A stretch of DNA of 64,000 bases, from contig PYSS01000072.1 in the NCBI GenBank assembly GCA_003049465.1, positions 62,001-126,000 of the forward strand, given 5' to 3'. The position numbers were made by a program, and so were the translations under genes. The notes below the pieces were generated by a model. The model saw only the letters and a list, made by a program, of their open reading frames with translations, searched no databases and was not told where the DNA came from. Positions 10,601 to 20,785 of this stretch are shown here, piece by piece (the first letter of the stretch is position 1; every line of letters starts with the position of its first letter). The stretch comes from Magnaporthiopsis rhizophila (taxonomy: Eukaryota > Ascomycota > Sordariomycetes > Magnaporthales > Magnaporthaceae).

Positions 10601-12580
10601 TGATTGCTGAGACACCAGCTTGGTTATGTACCGGGTCGACACCTTTTGATCAGGGTGGCTCAGGAGAGAGGCTATTATCGCAGCCCAGGCAGACTTGCAG
10701 TAGTCGTCCCAGCCATCGAGGCTGACAAGGGATGCGAGGCACGAAAGGAGAAATGGCGCAGAATCAGACGATAGCATCGTCTCCATCATCGCTGGACTGT
10801 CGACCGGGAAGAGACACTTGAGGACCGGCATCACGTCTTCGCGCGCGAGGAGGAATGGGCACCTCGAAATTGCGGCATCGAGAACCGAGGCAGCCCCGAA
10901 CGGCCTATAGGTTCCCCGTACAAGAACCTGCATGGCACCAAGGAGCACCCTTACCGCTGGTGGTGATGCAACATCAACGGCCCGTTCGGCAGCTTCTTTT
11001 GCGCCGCTCGAGCTGGCTCTCTCGTGGATGCCCCCAACTAGAGAGAAGAAGCGGGTACACTCGTCGGCCAGGGCCTTTTGGGCCTTGTCGTAGTCTTCAG
11101 GCGCTTCAGAAAGTGAAGTCTGCAGATTCTCGACAAGCTGATCTATGATGGTGGTCCATATGTCCTTGGTAACCTGGGTGATGGGCAGGTCCGACAGGCT
11201 AGACAACATCAACGTTGCGCGGACGGCAATGTTCAGCTGTGTCGCGGAGCGACTGGCGACTCGCTCGGTGTGCACGTAGTCTTCAATCAGGGGCCGTATG
11301 CATTCGTTGGCCAGGTCGGAGCGCGAGTCCTCGGATGCGAGATTCGGGGCCAGTCGCCTAAACACGGACAGGTACGTAGACCAAGCGTCAAGAGCGGCGT
11401 TGGCAGGCTCGCTCCGGCTTGAAATGCCAGTCTTGATGGACTTGAGTGTACCTGCGGCCGTCTCCAGTGTGAGGCTGTCCTGGGGCATGGCGGCGATGAG
11501 CTGATCAAGGGACTGCCAGTATGCCGAGGGCGTGGAGCTTCCCTGGGACCCCTTCTCCAGGAGGACGCGGAGTCTTGACAATGGAGGCTTTTTTGTCCCC
11601 CATATTTCCGGGTGCAGCTTTGTTAACCTAGACAAGACCTTGACTAGATCTGTTGCAGAGCCAGCCTGGTCGCTCTTGAGGGCCTCCGACACGAGGATCT
11701 TCCCGATCTTGGGGATGTGCGTATCGAGGGCGGCTTCTTGCGTCTCCAATGCCAGCCAGAGGAGCTGATAACATTGCCTCCTGACAAAGGCGTCTTGGCA
11801 TGTGGCCGCGTTCCAGACGCTATCCAGGGAGAAGAACTTGTCGTATTCTTCCTGGTGCTTTCGAATCTCGGCGGCATCCAGCCTTTGCAGCAGCGCCATG
11901 ACCAAAGACAATCCGCCGCCGAGAACTCTGTGGTATTTCGCCTCGGAATCGTCTTTGGTCGTCGACCGCTCATCGCTCAGACTATCGGGCGTCTCCTGAA
12001 CGGCTTCAATGGCATACTCGAGAATCTGGGACTGGCAGCGCTTCCAGAACTGAAGTATCTTTTCGTCCGTGTTGAGAAGAGACTGCAGAGCGTCGATGGC
12101 GGCGCGGGCGACGATGCGGTCTTTGTCGTATGTGCCGGCAAGCCATGGGCCAACGATCTTGGGGATGCGCCTCTCCATGCGCTTCTTCGCCGACTTCATA
12201 AGATCTAGCAGGACGGAGTGGGCGAGCTCACGGACGCGGCGGGAGTTGTCAATGGCGGCGCGCGGGTACATCTGGACCCATGCGTCCAGGACAGAGTCCT
12301 CGACGCCATCAGCAGGGCCCGATGCAGGCGACTGCGGCTGGACGTGCGATGCCAGCTCCTCGAGGGCGCGGGCCTTGGTAGTGCTGTCCTTCTTGAGCAC
12401 GTTCTTAAGCGACACGACGACATTCGGATCCGAGACCGAGGTCAAGTCGGGCGGCTCAAACAGGTACGAGAGGCGACTTCCGCTCTGCGAGGACGAGAAG
12501 GCGCCGAAGGGACTAGGGGAATGGCTAGAGAAGCCCTTGACGCCACCCGCATCGCGAGATTTACCCGAGAACCTGCTCAT
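7676..12580 (-). CDS. LTN1: E3 ubiquitin-protein ligase listerin
   Basis: A single long frame of 1634 residues. The C-terminal ~64 residues form a RING-CH domain: C-x2-C-x14-C-x2-C-x4-H-x2-C-x12-C-x2-C, ending a few residues before the stop, which is the listerin arrangement. The rest is helical HEAT/ARM-like repeat, and the N-terminal block with SVSDPNVVVSLKNVLKKDSTTKARALEEL fits the listerin N-terminal domain that binds the 60S subunit (family knowledge). Listerin ubiquitinates nascent chains on stalled 60S subunits in the ribosome quality control complex. The frame stays open 46 codons further upstream to an ATG at 12718. I prefer the ATG at 12580 because the conserved N-terminal block then lies close to the start, as in the family; transcript data would decide. 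Confidence 0.95.
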   Translation of the reverse strand: MSRFSGKSRDAGGVKGFSSHSPSPFGAFSSSQSGSRLSYLFEPPDLTSVSDPNVVVSLKNVLKKDSTTKARALEELASHVQPQSPASGPADGVEDSVLDAWVQMYPRAAIDNSRRVRELAHSVLLDLMKSAKKRMERRIPKIVGPWLAGTYDKDRIVARAAIDALQSLLNTDEKILQFWKRCQSQILEYAIEAVQETPDSLSDERSTTKDDSEAKYHRVLGGGLSLVMALLQRLDAAEIRKHQEEYDKFFSLDSVWNAATCQDAFVRRQCYQLLWLALETQEAALDTHIPKIGKILVSEALKSDQAGSATDLVKVLSRLTKLHPEIWGTKKPPLSRLRVLLEKGSQGSSTPSAYWQSLDQLIAAMPQDSLTLETAAGTLKSIKTGISSRSEPANAALDAWSTYLSVFRRLAPNLASEDSRSDLANECIRPLIEDYVHTERVASRSATQLNIAVRATLMLSSLSDLPITQVTKDIWTTIIDQLVENLQTSLSEAPEDYDKAQKALADECTRFFSLVGGIHERASSSGAKEAAERAVDVASPPAVRVLLGAMQVLVRGTYRPFGAASVLDAAISRCPFLLAREDVMPVLKCLFPVDSPAMMETMLSSDSAPFLLSCLASLVSLDGWDDYCKSAWAAIIASLLSHPDQKVSTRYITKLVSQQSAAPLARQQSPLQDYLKRNCLECARGIGSGWELFEACFTFDILAPEVLSETIRGLYAALEDQPETEIESALKALEIVAQRKPSLLSDDSDLHLGLVTKLLSMAEISDRKLSSQAERVRLLLEPHADGGPPLVRIIQENLEVASPTSLGIDTLVHQASKMAQMPGVSLEELFPSTTTWLEQLVLFLNSSLNPSLSLTSDLGGAYFLGSVNPKREHYYHSRDRKGLSVPARMAIYTTKLLSSDLKIASLPSEFQVELLCLLALVELIVADQIVLMEENDLWASLSQPGDLAEAEELVSSSRRIINDLIVAADPGQSGVPAKEGVVGQLVKILIGQSQTLSPLAVYSARALAQILQILAERHGFRASQQESWISSLSIMSATPGTVLPCAAILSGYGELLASSPVVGMMLNRLVSDIAYAKTPDSLQTLLTLILFNTCVPVYAADGPPVANNRLVFAVRQITSWFDNPDTLGSKTATECCRALCHLFPCIKDVYGSHWEKALGFCRHLWDKAARDTEDRRLSYMHASLRLISLLEGFDEPNDDLADALMSFAVDKTDGLLQLLELQDGAPSRPAELVNALLCRQTERIPLEHIKDLGSIYSLMNSPSRDIQRATFGLLHRKVPSEQAKLSEDILLEKTKPRLPAELLSLLLDPPTFETFHDELLVGFPTAVRGYLLTWLVVFDAFGAAAFRLRSEYYENLKAAGSLGPLLDLTFDVLGHSAAHPLNLDKARITAEQITSYDINLAEAETEEQNMHWLFVHVYYLALKYVPGLVKSWYIQCRSKQTRIAVEAWTTRYFSPHIVAHTLDEVAKWRDEQEPPEDDEKELIIKTSKRGREVTVGYQVDDDEAAIAIQMPESYPLDGVSVVSVNRVAVSEKKWQSWLMTTQGVITFSHGSVIDGITTFRRNVVAMMKDQNECAICYCLVSSDKRLPDKRCGTCKNLFHRSCLLQWFQTSAQNTCPLCRNQIEYGPAKRFTDLV

Positions 12581-14915
12581 TGTTGCTGGGTGCTCGAAGC
12601 GATTGCTTGGATTCTGGTGGATATGCCGTTCGAGTGGTGCTTTGGGGGATTCCAGCTTAATGTCGAAACGTGATGTTGGAGTTTTCACGACGCCGAAACG
12701 CGGCGTAGATATTGCCACTCCCGCCAGTCCTATACATTGGCAGAAGGGTATCTCCGTTGCGCCGAGCCGTTGGACCGTAGCTCCGGAACCTTTCTCTCGC
12801 AGCCACCAAGTTGAGGCGGCGCCCGGGGGCTGCAGAAGCTTTTTTCTTTTTTCTCCCGCAGCGTGGTTGACGATCTGAGGCGCAAAATGTGTCCAACGTG
12901 TCCAGCGTCAGCCTTGTGTGACGTGATTTGGTGGGGTAGCTCGGTGGAGCAACCGTTGAAACGGGCGAGCTTCGCTGCACAAAGGCAGCGGCGGGTTGAA
13001 ATTTTCAAGCAAAACAGTTTGACGCGAGGTCAAGATAATGCTTTCAAATTAAGATGCATCCATAACGCCGTTATTCTATGGGGCTTTCACTCTTTTTATC
13101 ATCAGGTTGAGAGCATTTGAACGTCCACGCAGAGAAGCCCAAATCGTGGCTGGCGGCGGGGTACCGCCGGTGACTCAGCCGGGTTGGGCAGTGCTGGTGT
13201 AGCTTTGAACCTGAGCGGAGAGGCGTCCTCGTTCTGGTGGCCGAACTCCAGGGCTCAGGGTCACGTTATTACTTTGAATTTGTCTTTATTTTTCCTTCCC
13301 TCATTCTGAAGATCCCTTCGGTTTTGCCGATTCAAGCATGAGTGAGCCGGTGCCACTGAAAGCCTTTGTGGCCGTCCAGTCCAAGTCCTGACTCGGCCCA
13401 CCCATGTTCCAGGTTACGCTAACCTGCCCATGTGCAAGTGTTCCCTTGGTTCCTCCGACCGTCATGAGCATAAAAAAGTCGGGCGTCTTCAACTGCAAAC
13501 CATTGCTTGTTTAGCTTTGAGAAGTAAACACCCAAAGCACCCTAGCCAAAGCTTCCGTCGGATAATCGCCGCCGTAAATCACATACTCGCAGCGATCTGG
13601 AGAACACGGCACGCACGGGGGACGCTCAGGGCTCACCTCGATTTCTCATTTGGTTCCCGGAGACAGTGGGCGCTCTCTGGCTGCCACGCTATGCAGACCC
13701 TGCATATCTCCCGACGAGCCTGTTGCACCCTACCTCTACTTTCTGAGTCGGCTAAAGCGGCCGGCGGGTGGCGCCACGGAAGAAGGTTCGTGTGTTCCCA
13801 AGCCCAAGTGTCAAACACAGTCATCATGCCAGATCAGGTCACTCCGGCCTCTTTCCTTCTGCCAACCAGAGGCAACTATAATTCGGCCAACCGAACACCT
13901 CGCTCACAATGAACATTTGGACTTTGGAGAGTCAGACCACCTGAGTCTGACCTGTGTCTGACGGCACCACGTAGCAGTGGTGGCGTAGCCCGCTCCGACC
14001 AGCCTAGGGATGGCCCCGTCGAACCCCTACACAGTCATCCGTCCTGGTGGGCCCAGGGGGAACCTTTCGGGCCAAGTCGGCGCCTCTCCCTGGCTTATCT
14101 CGATTACCCCGCAGGACGGCAGACGTCATAGTGCATCCACGAACACGCAGAGAACCAATCCCAGAGAGGATCCAGTGCTCGGGACCCACGGTCGCCCACG
14201 CGCGGCGCCCCGGTTGGCTACTAATCGGACGGGTAATGATGATGTTCCTTGTCGTAGCCGGTTGGCAATGGAGACCTGCGCGTTTCGCCAATGCTCCAGG
14301 GGGGTCGCTTTTTGCTCGCATTTGCTCCCCTTCCATTGCCGTCTGATCCAGCTCGTGCTGTTGCCTTCCACTTATGTATACGTCTGCCGCCGCTAATATC
14401 CCCGGCTTCAGATCTACAACTGTCCCCCACGTTTCTCTCCCTCCATCTTCAAAATCCACACTCCTCTCGCGGCAGCTGACATATACTACGCATTGCGCAC
14501 GCCTTGCTGTCACTCCCGTTGTGCTACCACACCAACGCGGTATCTCCCGGAAGATCATCTCCTCCAACCCCTGCTGGCAACGGACGCCTTCCTGCCTTTC
14601 ATGCTGCCAAGACCACTCGGTCCATCGCAAGTCTCCTTATCCTTTGGTACTGTAAGTGATTCTGGTTACCCTTGCTAGTCTCGCTGACTGCGTATCCTCC
14701 AGTCAACTGTTTATTATACTCTGGCCTGTCTGTTTCGCATCCGTGCATCTAGTAGCATGCCCGTCGAGCAATATGTAGCATTGGATATACAATGTGTCCT
14801 ATCCTTTATTATGCACCAGCGCCACGTAGGCTTGGCAGGACTGTTAACCACTTACACACGACCCCAGAGTCGGTAGCCCGACTGGTAGAATGAGCTGGTA
14901 GAGCCGTCCTCCGCC
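12581..14915. other. Long divergent intergenic region
   Basis: About 2.3 kb between the divergent LTN1 and EPDGK-repeat genes. Several open frames exist (for example 14004-14630 on the minus strand) but have no domain, no low-complexity-free conserved look and no splice support. From about 14350 onward the plus strand is pyrimidine-rich and probably is the 5' leader of the downstream gene. Confidence 0.55.
14652..14702 (+). other. Probable 5'UTR intron
   Basis: A GTAAGT donor at 14652, a CTGAC branch-like motif and a CCTCCAG acceptor ending at 14702 make a 51-bp candidate intron about 210 nt upstream of the ATG at 14916. No transcript evidence. Confidence 0.4.
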
Positions 14916-17729
14916 ATGTTGTCCAGTATCGCCTCCTCGTCGCGCCCGACGTGCTCCATGCACGTCCGCGCCGCCGGCATCCGCTCTATGGCCCGGTCGA
15001 GTACCGTCATGCTGCGCTCGCTAGACCACACTCGCGGCATGCGCCATAGACCCCGCGGCTCGTATCCGGATCCCGAGTCTGCACAGGAGGCCATGGGCCG
15101 CCAACGCAACAGGCACAAGCAGCTCGAGGCCAAAAACAGGAAACTGGCCTGGGACAAGCACCCCAATGCCATGCCCGTCTGTAAGATCGAGAAGCGCATG
15201 GCCAGCCATTATCAGCGCGCTCAGAAGCCCGACGCGCAGGGCTCTGGTGCCGGCGAGACGACCGGGTGGGCTGGTGACGGCATCGAGGCCGTGGAGCGAG
15301 GCGCACTTGAGAACCTCCTCTTCGGCCACAAGGATGGAAATACCACCAGAACCAGACAGCCCAAGTCCGCGGCTTCACCGCCGTCTGGCCCGTTGGCAGC
15401 GAGCATCAAGGAGGCATCAGTCAAGACAATGCCACAGGACGTGCTGCAGTCCACCATCGAGCCTGAGTACATAATCGACCCCATCACGAACCGAAAGGTT
15501 CTCAAGTCAGCAGCCAAGGAGCCAACGTCGGAGCAGGCTGGCGGTCCTGTATTCGATATGGACATGCCTGTGACCTCCGCGGAGCTGAGGCAATACAGTC
15601 AAGTCGAGATCGACGACGACGGCAAGACGCGTATCATCCACGAGTCCGGCCGTGGTGGTGTATTCTTGCAGTGGAAGAGCGGCGTCAAAGTGACTGGCAT
15701 TGAGGCAGTCGCCGAGATGGTCAAAACCCACGCGGTGAAGCGTGGTGTCGATGACCTCTCAGCTACGCTAGCTAAGCAATCCGAAGACAAGAAATACACC
15801 GACCTCGACAAATACAAGCCTATCATCGAGCCTGAAGCACCCCGCCAAGAGGATGAGACCCCTCAATACGAGGATCTCGACAAGTACAGCCCGGTCATGG
15901 AGAAGAGGGCGCCTGTGGCTCATGACCCTTCGGCCGAGTACAAAGACCTTGACCAGTACAAGCCTATCATGGAGGAGCGCACACCTGTCCCTGAGGATCC
16001 CTCGGCTGGGTATCAAGACCTTGACAAGTACACGCCCGTCGCACACAATGAACCCGATGGCAAAGTTCTGTCACCCTTCGAGAAGGTGACATACGCCGAC
16101 CTTTCCAAGTACAGTGCCGTCGTGCACAATGAGCCCGACGGAAAGCCTCTGGACTACGCGGAGCCATGCTACGACCCCGCCGAACTAGCGCAGTACGGTG
16201 CATTCATGTACAGCGAGCCAGATGGCAAGCCGCCAACAGCGCAGGAGCCCAGCGAGTACACAGATCTGAACTTGTACGGGAAGGCTATCAGGTACCAGGA
16301 GCCCGACGGCAAGCCGCCTTCCTCCGCCGACGAGAACTGGTCGTACGATGATCTTCACGAGTACGGCCCTGTCCGGCACCTTGAGCCTGACGGAAAGCCA
16401 CTCGACGCTCTGGCCTCTTACCCGGCGGCCTCCCCCGAGCCCTACACCGACCTCGGAAAGTACGAAGCCGGCGTGCGGTATCAGGAGCCTGACGGCACGG
16501 CACCTCGGCCGGCCGACGCGGTCGCTGCGTCACTAGGGGAGCTCGATGCAATCCAGCAGCAGACGGACCTGCCAGCCTATTCCGAGCCTACAGACGCGGA
16601 GCGTGAGGCGGCAGAGCTCGGCCGTCTTCGCGCCAGCGAGGTGCGCGACGCAGCCGCCGCCCGCGCTCTTCATGGTGCAATCTCCGAGGCCCCTCGTCAG
16701 GACCCCGGTAGGAACTCTGCTCAGTCGCCATCATCGAGCCCCGGATCAGGCGGCGCCGAGGCCGAAGCCGCTAACAGTAAAGCTTTCACACCCTCCGTGT
16801 CCCCGTCCCCACGAGGCCCGTTGCAATCTCGACTGACTGGTTCCCAAAGGATACACGCCGTCCTCGACCCCTTCTCCAGAACTCCGCAGGGACTAGAGAC
16901 GTCGTACGCCGACGAGTGCGCCGGCGTGCCGACCTGGCCGACCTTTACCAGAACGTATGGCGACCCCACCGTCACCGGCCTTGGTAACAGGGCCGCCGCG
17001 GTCACGCCGGTCAAGCCACCGGCTGCGTCAGTCATCCAGCAGCCAACAGTATACAGGATCTTGGCCTACGACCCGGCGACCCAGACCGTAACCACCGCAG
17101 AAACCACCTCGTCCGCGCCCGACAGCTCCGCCGCGCTCCCACCCACCGAAGCGCTCCTCAAGCTTTCCCGCCCCACCCAGTTCTTCCCTTATTTCCCGCG
17201 TCTTCAACAAGAAGGATTCGAAATCGTATCCGGCAGCGGCGATATCCTCATCTTTCGCAAACTTCAAGCCTCCCTCACTTCCAATACCCCAACTTCTGAA
17301 GAAACAAAGACCCAGGCGGCAGCAGACGCCTTCGCGGATGCCCTCCCGAGCGTCAACCCGATCGACATGACGGGATCGCAGCCTTTCCTCTGGGAGCCCG
17401 CCTCGGCCAAATTCGCGTCGCCGACGGGCTATGTCCACTACGAGCCCGAGCCGGTCATCGACTATAGACCGCCTCCTCCCCCTCCTCCTCACCACGTCAG
17501 CCAGCAGCGGCAGCGCAAGCCCGCCGGCGGCAACCACGGTCCCTCCTCATCGACCGCTCCTGGTGCGCGGGCAGCAGACGAGCACACTCAACGCCGGCAG
17601 CCGGCCCGGCTGGCTAAACGGATGGCGATTGGTGCCACGTGGATCGCCGGAGTCTCGTACGGCATCGGCGTCGTGAGCGAGTACTTCAAGTCTGGCGGTA
17701 CCGACGGCAAGGGGCCTACTCGTTTCTAA
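14916..17729 (+). CDS. Probable mitochondrial repeat protein with Y-x-DL-x-KY...EPDGK repeats
   Basis: Intronless, 937 residues. The N-terminus is rich in Arg/Ser and lacks acidic residues for ~35 positions, like a mitochondrial targeting sequence. Residues ~293-528 hold about nine degenerate repeats of the form YxDLxKYxPhh...EPDGKP, spaced 20-35 residues. A Ser/Pro/Ala-rich linker follows. A conserved-looking block at ~710-785 (YRILAYDPATQTV ... FEIVSGSGDILIFRK) and a C-terminal hydrophobic segment (~905-925, IGATWIAGVSYGIGVV) end the protein. I know this architecture from uncharacterised serine/threonine-rich proteins widespread in filamentous ascomycetes; no function is established to my knowledge. 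The ATG at 14916 has a favourable ccgccATG context. Confidence 0.85.
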   Translation: MLSSIASSSRPTCSMHVRAAGIRSMARSSTVMLRSLDHTRGMRHRPRGSYPDPESAQEAMGRQRNRHKQLEAKNRKLAWDKHPNAMPVCKIEKRMASHYQRAQKPDAQGSGAGETTGWAGDGIEAVERGALENLLFGHKDGNTTRTRQPKSAASPPSGPLAASIKEASVKTMPQDVLQSTIEPEYIIDPITNRKVLKSAAKEPTSEQAGGPVFDMDMPVTSAELRQYSQVEIDDDGKTRIIHESGRGGVFLQWKSGVKVTGIEAVAEMVKTHAVKRGVDDLSATLAKQSEDKKYTDLDKYKPIIEPEAPRQEDETPQYEDLDKYSPVMEKRAPVAHDPSAEYKDLDQYKPIMEERTPVPEDPSAGYQDLDKYTPVAHNEPDGKVLSPFEKVTYADLSKYSAVVHNEPDGKPLDYAEPCYDPAELAQYGAFMYSEPDGKPPTAQEPSEYTDLNLYGKAIRYQEPDGKPPSSADENWSYDDLHEYGPVRHLEPDGKPLDALASYPAASPEPYTDLGKYEAGVRYQEPDGTAPRPADAVAASLGELDAIQQQTDLPAYSEPTDAEREAAELGRLRASEVRDAAAARALHGAISEAPRQDPGRNSAQSPSSSPGSGGAEAEAANSKAFTPSVSPSPRGPLQSRLTGSQRIHAVLDPFSRTPQGLETSYADECAGVPTWPTFTRTYGDPTVTGLGNRAAAVTPVKPPAASVIQQPTVYRILAYDPATQTVTTAETTSSAPDSSAALPPTEALLKLSRPTQFFPYFPRLQQEGFEIVSGSGDILIFRKLQASLTSNTPTSEETKTQAAADAFADALPSVNPIDMTGSQPFLWEPASAKFASPTGYVHYEPEPVIDYRPPPPPPPHHVSQQRQRKPAGGNHGPSSSTAPGARAADEHTQRRQPARLAKRMAIGATWIAGVSYGIGVVSEYFKSGGTDGKGPTRF

Positions 17730-18630
17730 GTCCCGCCTGTTGGATGCTCATCTCGCTCGTTTTCTTGTGACTATTCTTGCTGTGGGGTTTGTATCCCCCA
17801 GGTTCTTTCTCTTTTCTTTCTTTCACCACTACAACCTCCTTCGTTTCGTGAGTACCATATTCCTGCATTGACTTTTGGACGGAACTTATGCATCCTCGCA
17901 CACACGGCTGTCGTCACTCGAGGCGAATACGGAGCATATCATCGTCTATCATTCGGGTGGTATCGCAGTTTGCATTTTCTTTGGCTTCCCCTTTCCTTGT
18001 GTTCTCGCATTTGATATCCCGCAGTTTCTGGCATTAGGCGTGGTTGGCATGCAGACGGCAACATTCGTTTTTTTTGCTCATGGAACACAGCATTACAGTT
18101 TGGCAATGAATTGAATTATGCTGTTATGGTCATCGTCCCGTTTCAGTCTTCGTGAATCCCGGTGCAAGCTTTTAGGTTGGGCAATTTGTGTTTGTAGGGG
18201 AGTGTGTGCGTGTGTGTGGTTGTGCGTGTAAGTGGATGAGAGTAAAACCGAGAGGTGAACAGAGGGCGTCCCCGTGCGGAATAGATCGATCGCCTTCAAC
18301 GCGCGCAAAACCAACTGTCGTCCGAGAGAACAATCTGGAACCGGAACCAGCAGCTAAAGGAATAAATCATGCAAACAAACGCACCCACACCGTATTTCGC
18401 GCAACAGCAACCGCACAGTGATTCCAGCTCCGACGCCACATGCGTCGTGGCATGACGACTAGGTCCCATCAGGGAACCGGCCATGTGAGTGGTGGTCAAT
18501 TGGGGAAAAAAAATGACACGCAAGAAAGAAAAATGAGGGAGCGGAAGAACAAGACAGACGCAAAGAACAGTTGACATGAGGTAGCCACATCCCATGCAAC
18601 CTCTACCCCTCTTCACCTTCTTCATCTTCT
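17730..18630. other. Convergent intergenic region
   Basis: About 0.9 kb between the 3' ends of two convergent genes. T-rich just after 17729, as in a fungal 3'UTR. No supported gene. A GT-rich patch lies at ~18185-18235. Confidence 0.6.
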
Positions 18631-18951
18631 TCACTGAGCGGCAGCGCCGCGTTCGCTGAATCCAGGGCCGGTCTTGACGTCGGCGATGAAGCTCATCTGC
18701 AGCGAGCGCTTCTGCTCCTCCCTGTTCCAGCTTAGGCGGCGGTCCATAGCGGGCTTCCAGGCCTCGGTGGCGGTGCGAGCGCGCTCGGCCTCTTCGCCTG
18801 ACGACGTCAGCGAGTCGCGACGGTGCTCCGTCGTGGTGGGCGAGACCAGGGCCTCCTCCAGGTCCGCCGACGCGGCGAGCGCCTCGGCCGTGCTCTGGCG
18901 GCGGGCCGTGGCCGGCGACTGCGCGTCCGAAGTGGCGGTCGGCTTCGACAT
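18631..18951 (-). CDS. Small conserved fungal protein, unknown function
   Basis: 106 residues from the ATG at 18951; the frame stays open 22 codons upstream to an ATG at 19017, but MSKPTATSD at 18951 gives the more compact protein. The sequence is Ala/Ser/Glu-rich and polar without a signal peptide or membrane helix. The C-terminal half, RRLSWNREEQKRSLQM followed by VKTGPGFSE, looks conserved: I recognise WxREExKR and VKTGPGF-like endings from short uncharacterised ascomycete proteins. RRxS sites (RRQS, RRDS, RRLS) are candidate PKA-type phosphorylation sites (inference). Function unknown. Confidence 0.65.
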   Translation of the reverse strand: MSKPTATSDAQSPATARRQSTAEALAASADLEEALVSPTTTEHRRDSLTSSGEEAERARTATEAWKPAMDRRLSWNREEQKRSLQMSFIADVKTGPGFSERGAAAQ

Positions 18952-19922
18952 TGTGACGATGGTGGGGGCAGTGAGGCTATGTGGGTTTGGCCTGATGGCG
19001 AGCGGGGAGTTGGGCATTCACCGATTCCCTTGCGGTACTTGGCTCCTTGGCGATAACTTGGATAGTAGTAAGATAGGTTGGCTGAGAATACGTTTGGATT
19101 ATGATGAAATTGACGATGAAGTAAAACAGTCCGTGGACTTGATGGTCTTGAAGAATGTTGACTGAGATTCTGGATGTGTCTGGATGGGTTCACAGTGGTG
19201 AGGGAGGGAACGCGAGTGAAATACCCAATGTTTTGAAATCCCCAACCCAGGATAGCTCCTCCTCCCACCGTCATGAGCCTTGAGGTCCTACCAATTACCA
19301 CGCAGTCGCCACCGGTCTCGTCGATCGTTTGTCGAATGACCAGCCCGTGCTTGCCCACTCAGATCGAGGCCCATGGCATGCAACATCGTGCGGGGTAGGT
19401 GAACTGCGCGCGAATGAGAGTGATGGGCAAGCTCAACTGGGCAGTCTTTCGATCTGCCCACGTTAGCTTCCTGCCTTCACACCACCGAGAGCCCGAATAC
19501 GGATGGCGTGCAGCATGGTGGCTGGCGTTGCTGCACCGGTTGGAAGTGTAGCCAGTCGGGTACGTGATGGACTCGCTTGCGAGAGGGGAAGTCGCTACCA
19601 GGCAATCAGGCAACCCGTCTTTTCGACCATTGGCCGTCCGCGGTTGCGCCAAGCCCGTGTGGTAAGGTGCGAATTTGCGGTTTGCAAGCTTGAGGCGATT
19701 GAAGAGGGCAAGGGCCCAGACTACCCGGCAACGGCTCACAATGGGAAGTGGTGACGGGAGCCTCGGGAAGCAACGGGCGAGACAACCATGGTGTATGGCT
19801 AGCTGCGGGGCTCGACCATGGCTCGACCCAAAAAGCGGCACACAGATCAGCGTGGACGGAGTGGGCTCGTTCCAAATGCAGAAAAACGTCGGTGCCGTGG
19901 GCCTTATCGAGTTTGGCCGTCT

Positions 19923-20010
19923 ATTTTTTTTTTTTTTTATTCTTTGCACATCTCGTCGCGCGGGAACGCGTTGTGATATAAGAAAAAAAAAATAAGAAAA
20001 AAAAAAAAAT
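19923..20010. repeat. T-tract and interrupted A-tract pair
   Basis: A run of about 16 T, then ~40 bp later a run of A interrupted by single T and G. The two can pair as an AT hairpin on paper. Probably slippage-prone low-complexity DNA. Confidence 0.7.
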
Positions 20011-20734
20011 CGACCCTTGCGTTGAATGTGGGACTGGGGCGCCGACCGCGAATCGTGGATCCGATAGTCAGGGAGTTCTGACATACGACGAGCCACGTCC
20101 GGGCAACGCGAGACAAGGCTTTTGTCCGTGAGCATTCCTAGCGGAGGATGCGTTCATAACCATTTTTAGATTGTGCAGAGGCATAAAGCAATGGTTCCAA
20201 AGCCGACGGATTAATGCTTTATTACCAGGTAAATCACTTGCTGCAAGGAAACGAGTCCATCCAAGCAGCGTCCAGGTGAATTGCCCAATATCTCGAGCTG
20301 CCCGGACGACGCATCAGTTTCGCGGGGCAGGCAGGGTTCGAGCGTGGAACGGCTAAATTTGCTGTCGGCTGCCCAGCACCCAGCAGGCGTTCTCGGGCCA
20401 CGGCGCAGGGCGTGCTCCCCCCGATTAATTGCTGAACCTTCGATCCTCAATTCTTCAACCGTGTGGGCTGTGGGCACCGTGGGCAGGTGGGGTGTGGAGC
20501 AACGACGCGGTTTCTGGGTGAGCGGGATTTCAGTAGGAGGCTGGCTATGACATGCAGACACGCGCCGCCGTGACTGCTCCATCACCAATGGGCGCACTTG
20601 CCTGCACTGGCAAAGCAGGGAAGATCCAAATCAGCCAGCCGCAAATTCTGATATTCGTGAAGCCGACTGACCGACTCAATTGAGCGGTCAGTTTACTTGA
20701 AACAGAAAAGTGACGGGAAAATAAAGAAACAAAG

Positions 20735-20785
20735 AAAGAAAAGGTAAGAAGAAAAAAAAAAAGAAAAAAAAAAAAAAAAGAAGCA
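20735..20785. repeat. Interrupted A/G-rich tract
   Basis: Purine-rich stretch, mostly A with single G, including a run of about 17 A near its right end. No gene is attached to it. Confidence 0.7.

Noticed and set aside
14004..14630. 208-codon minus-strand frame
   Set aside because: No recognisable domain or signal, random-like composition, no splice support.
19359..20135. 258-codon minus-strand frame with Phe and Lys runs
   Set aside because: Runs come from reading through T/A tracts; no domain.
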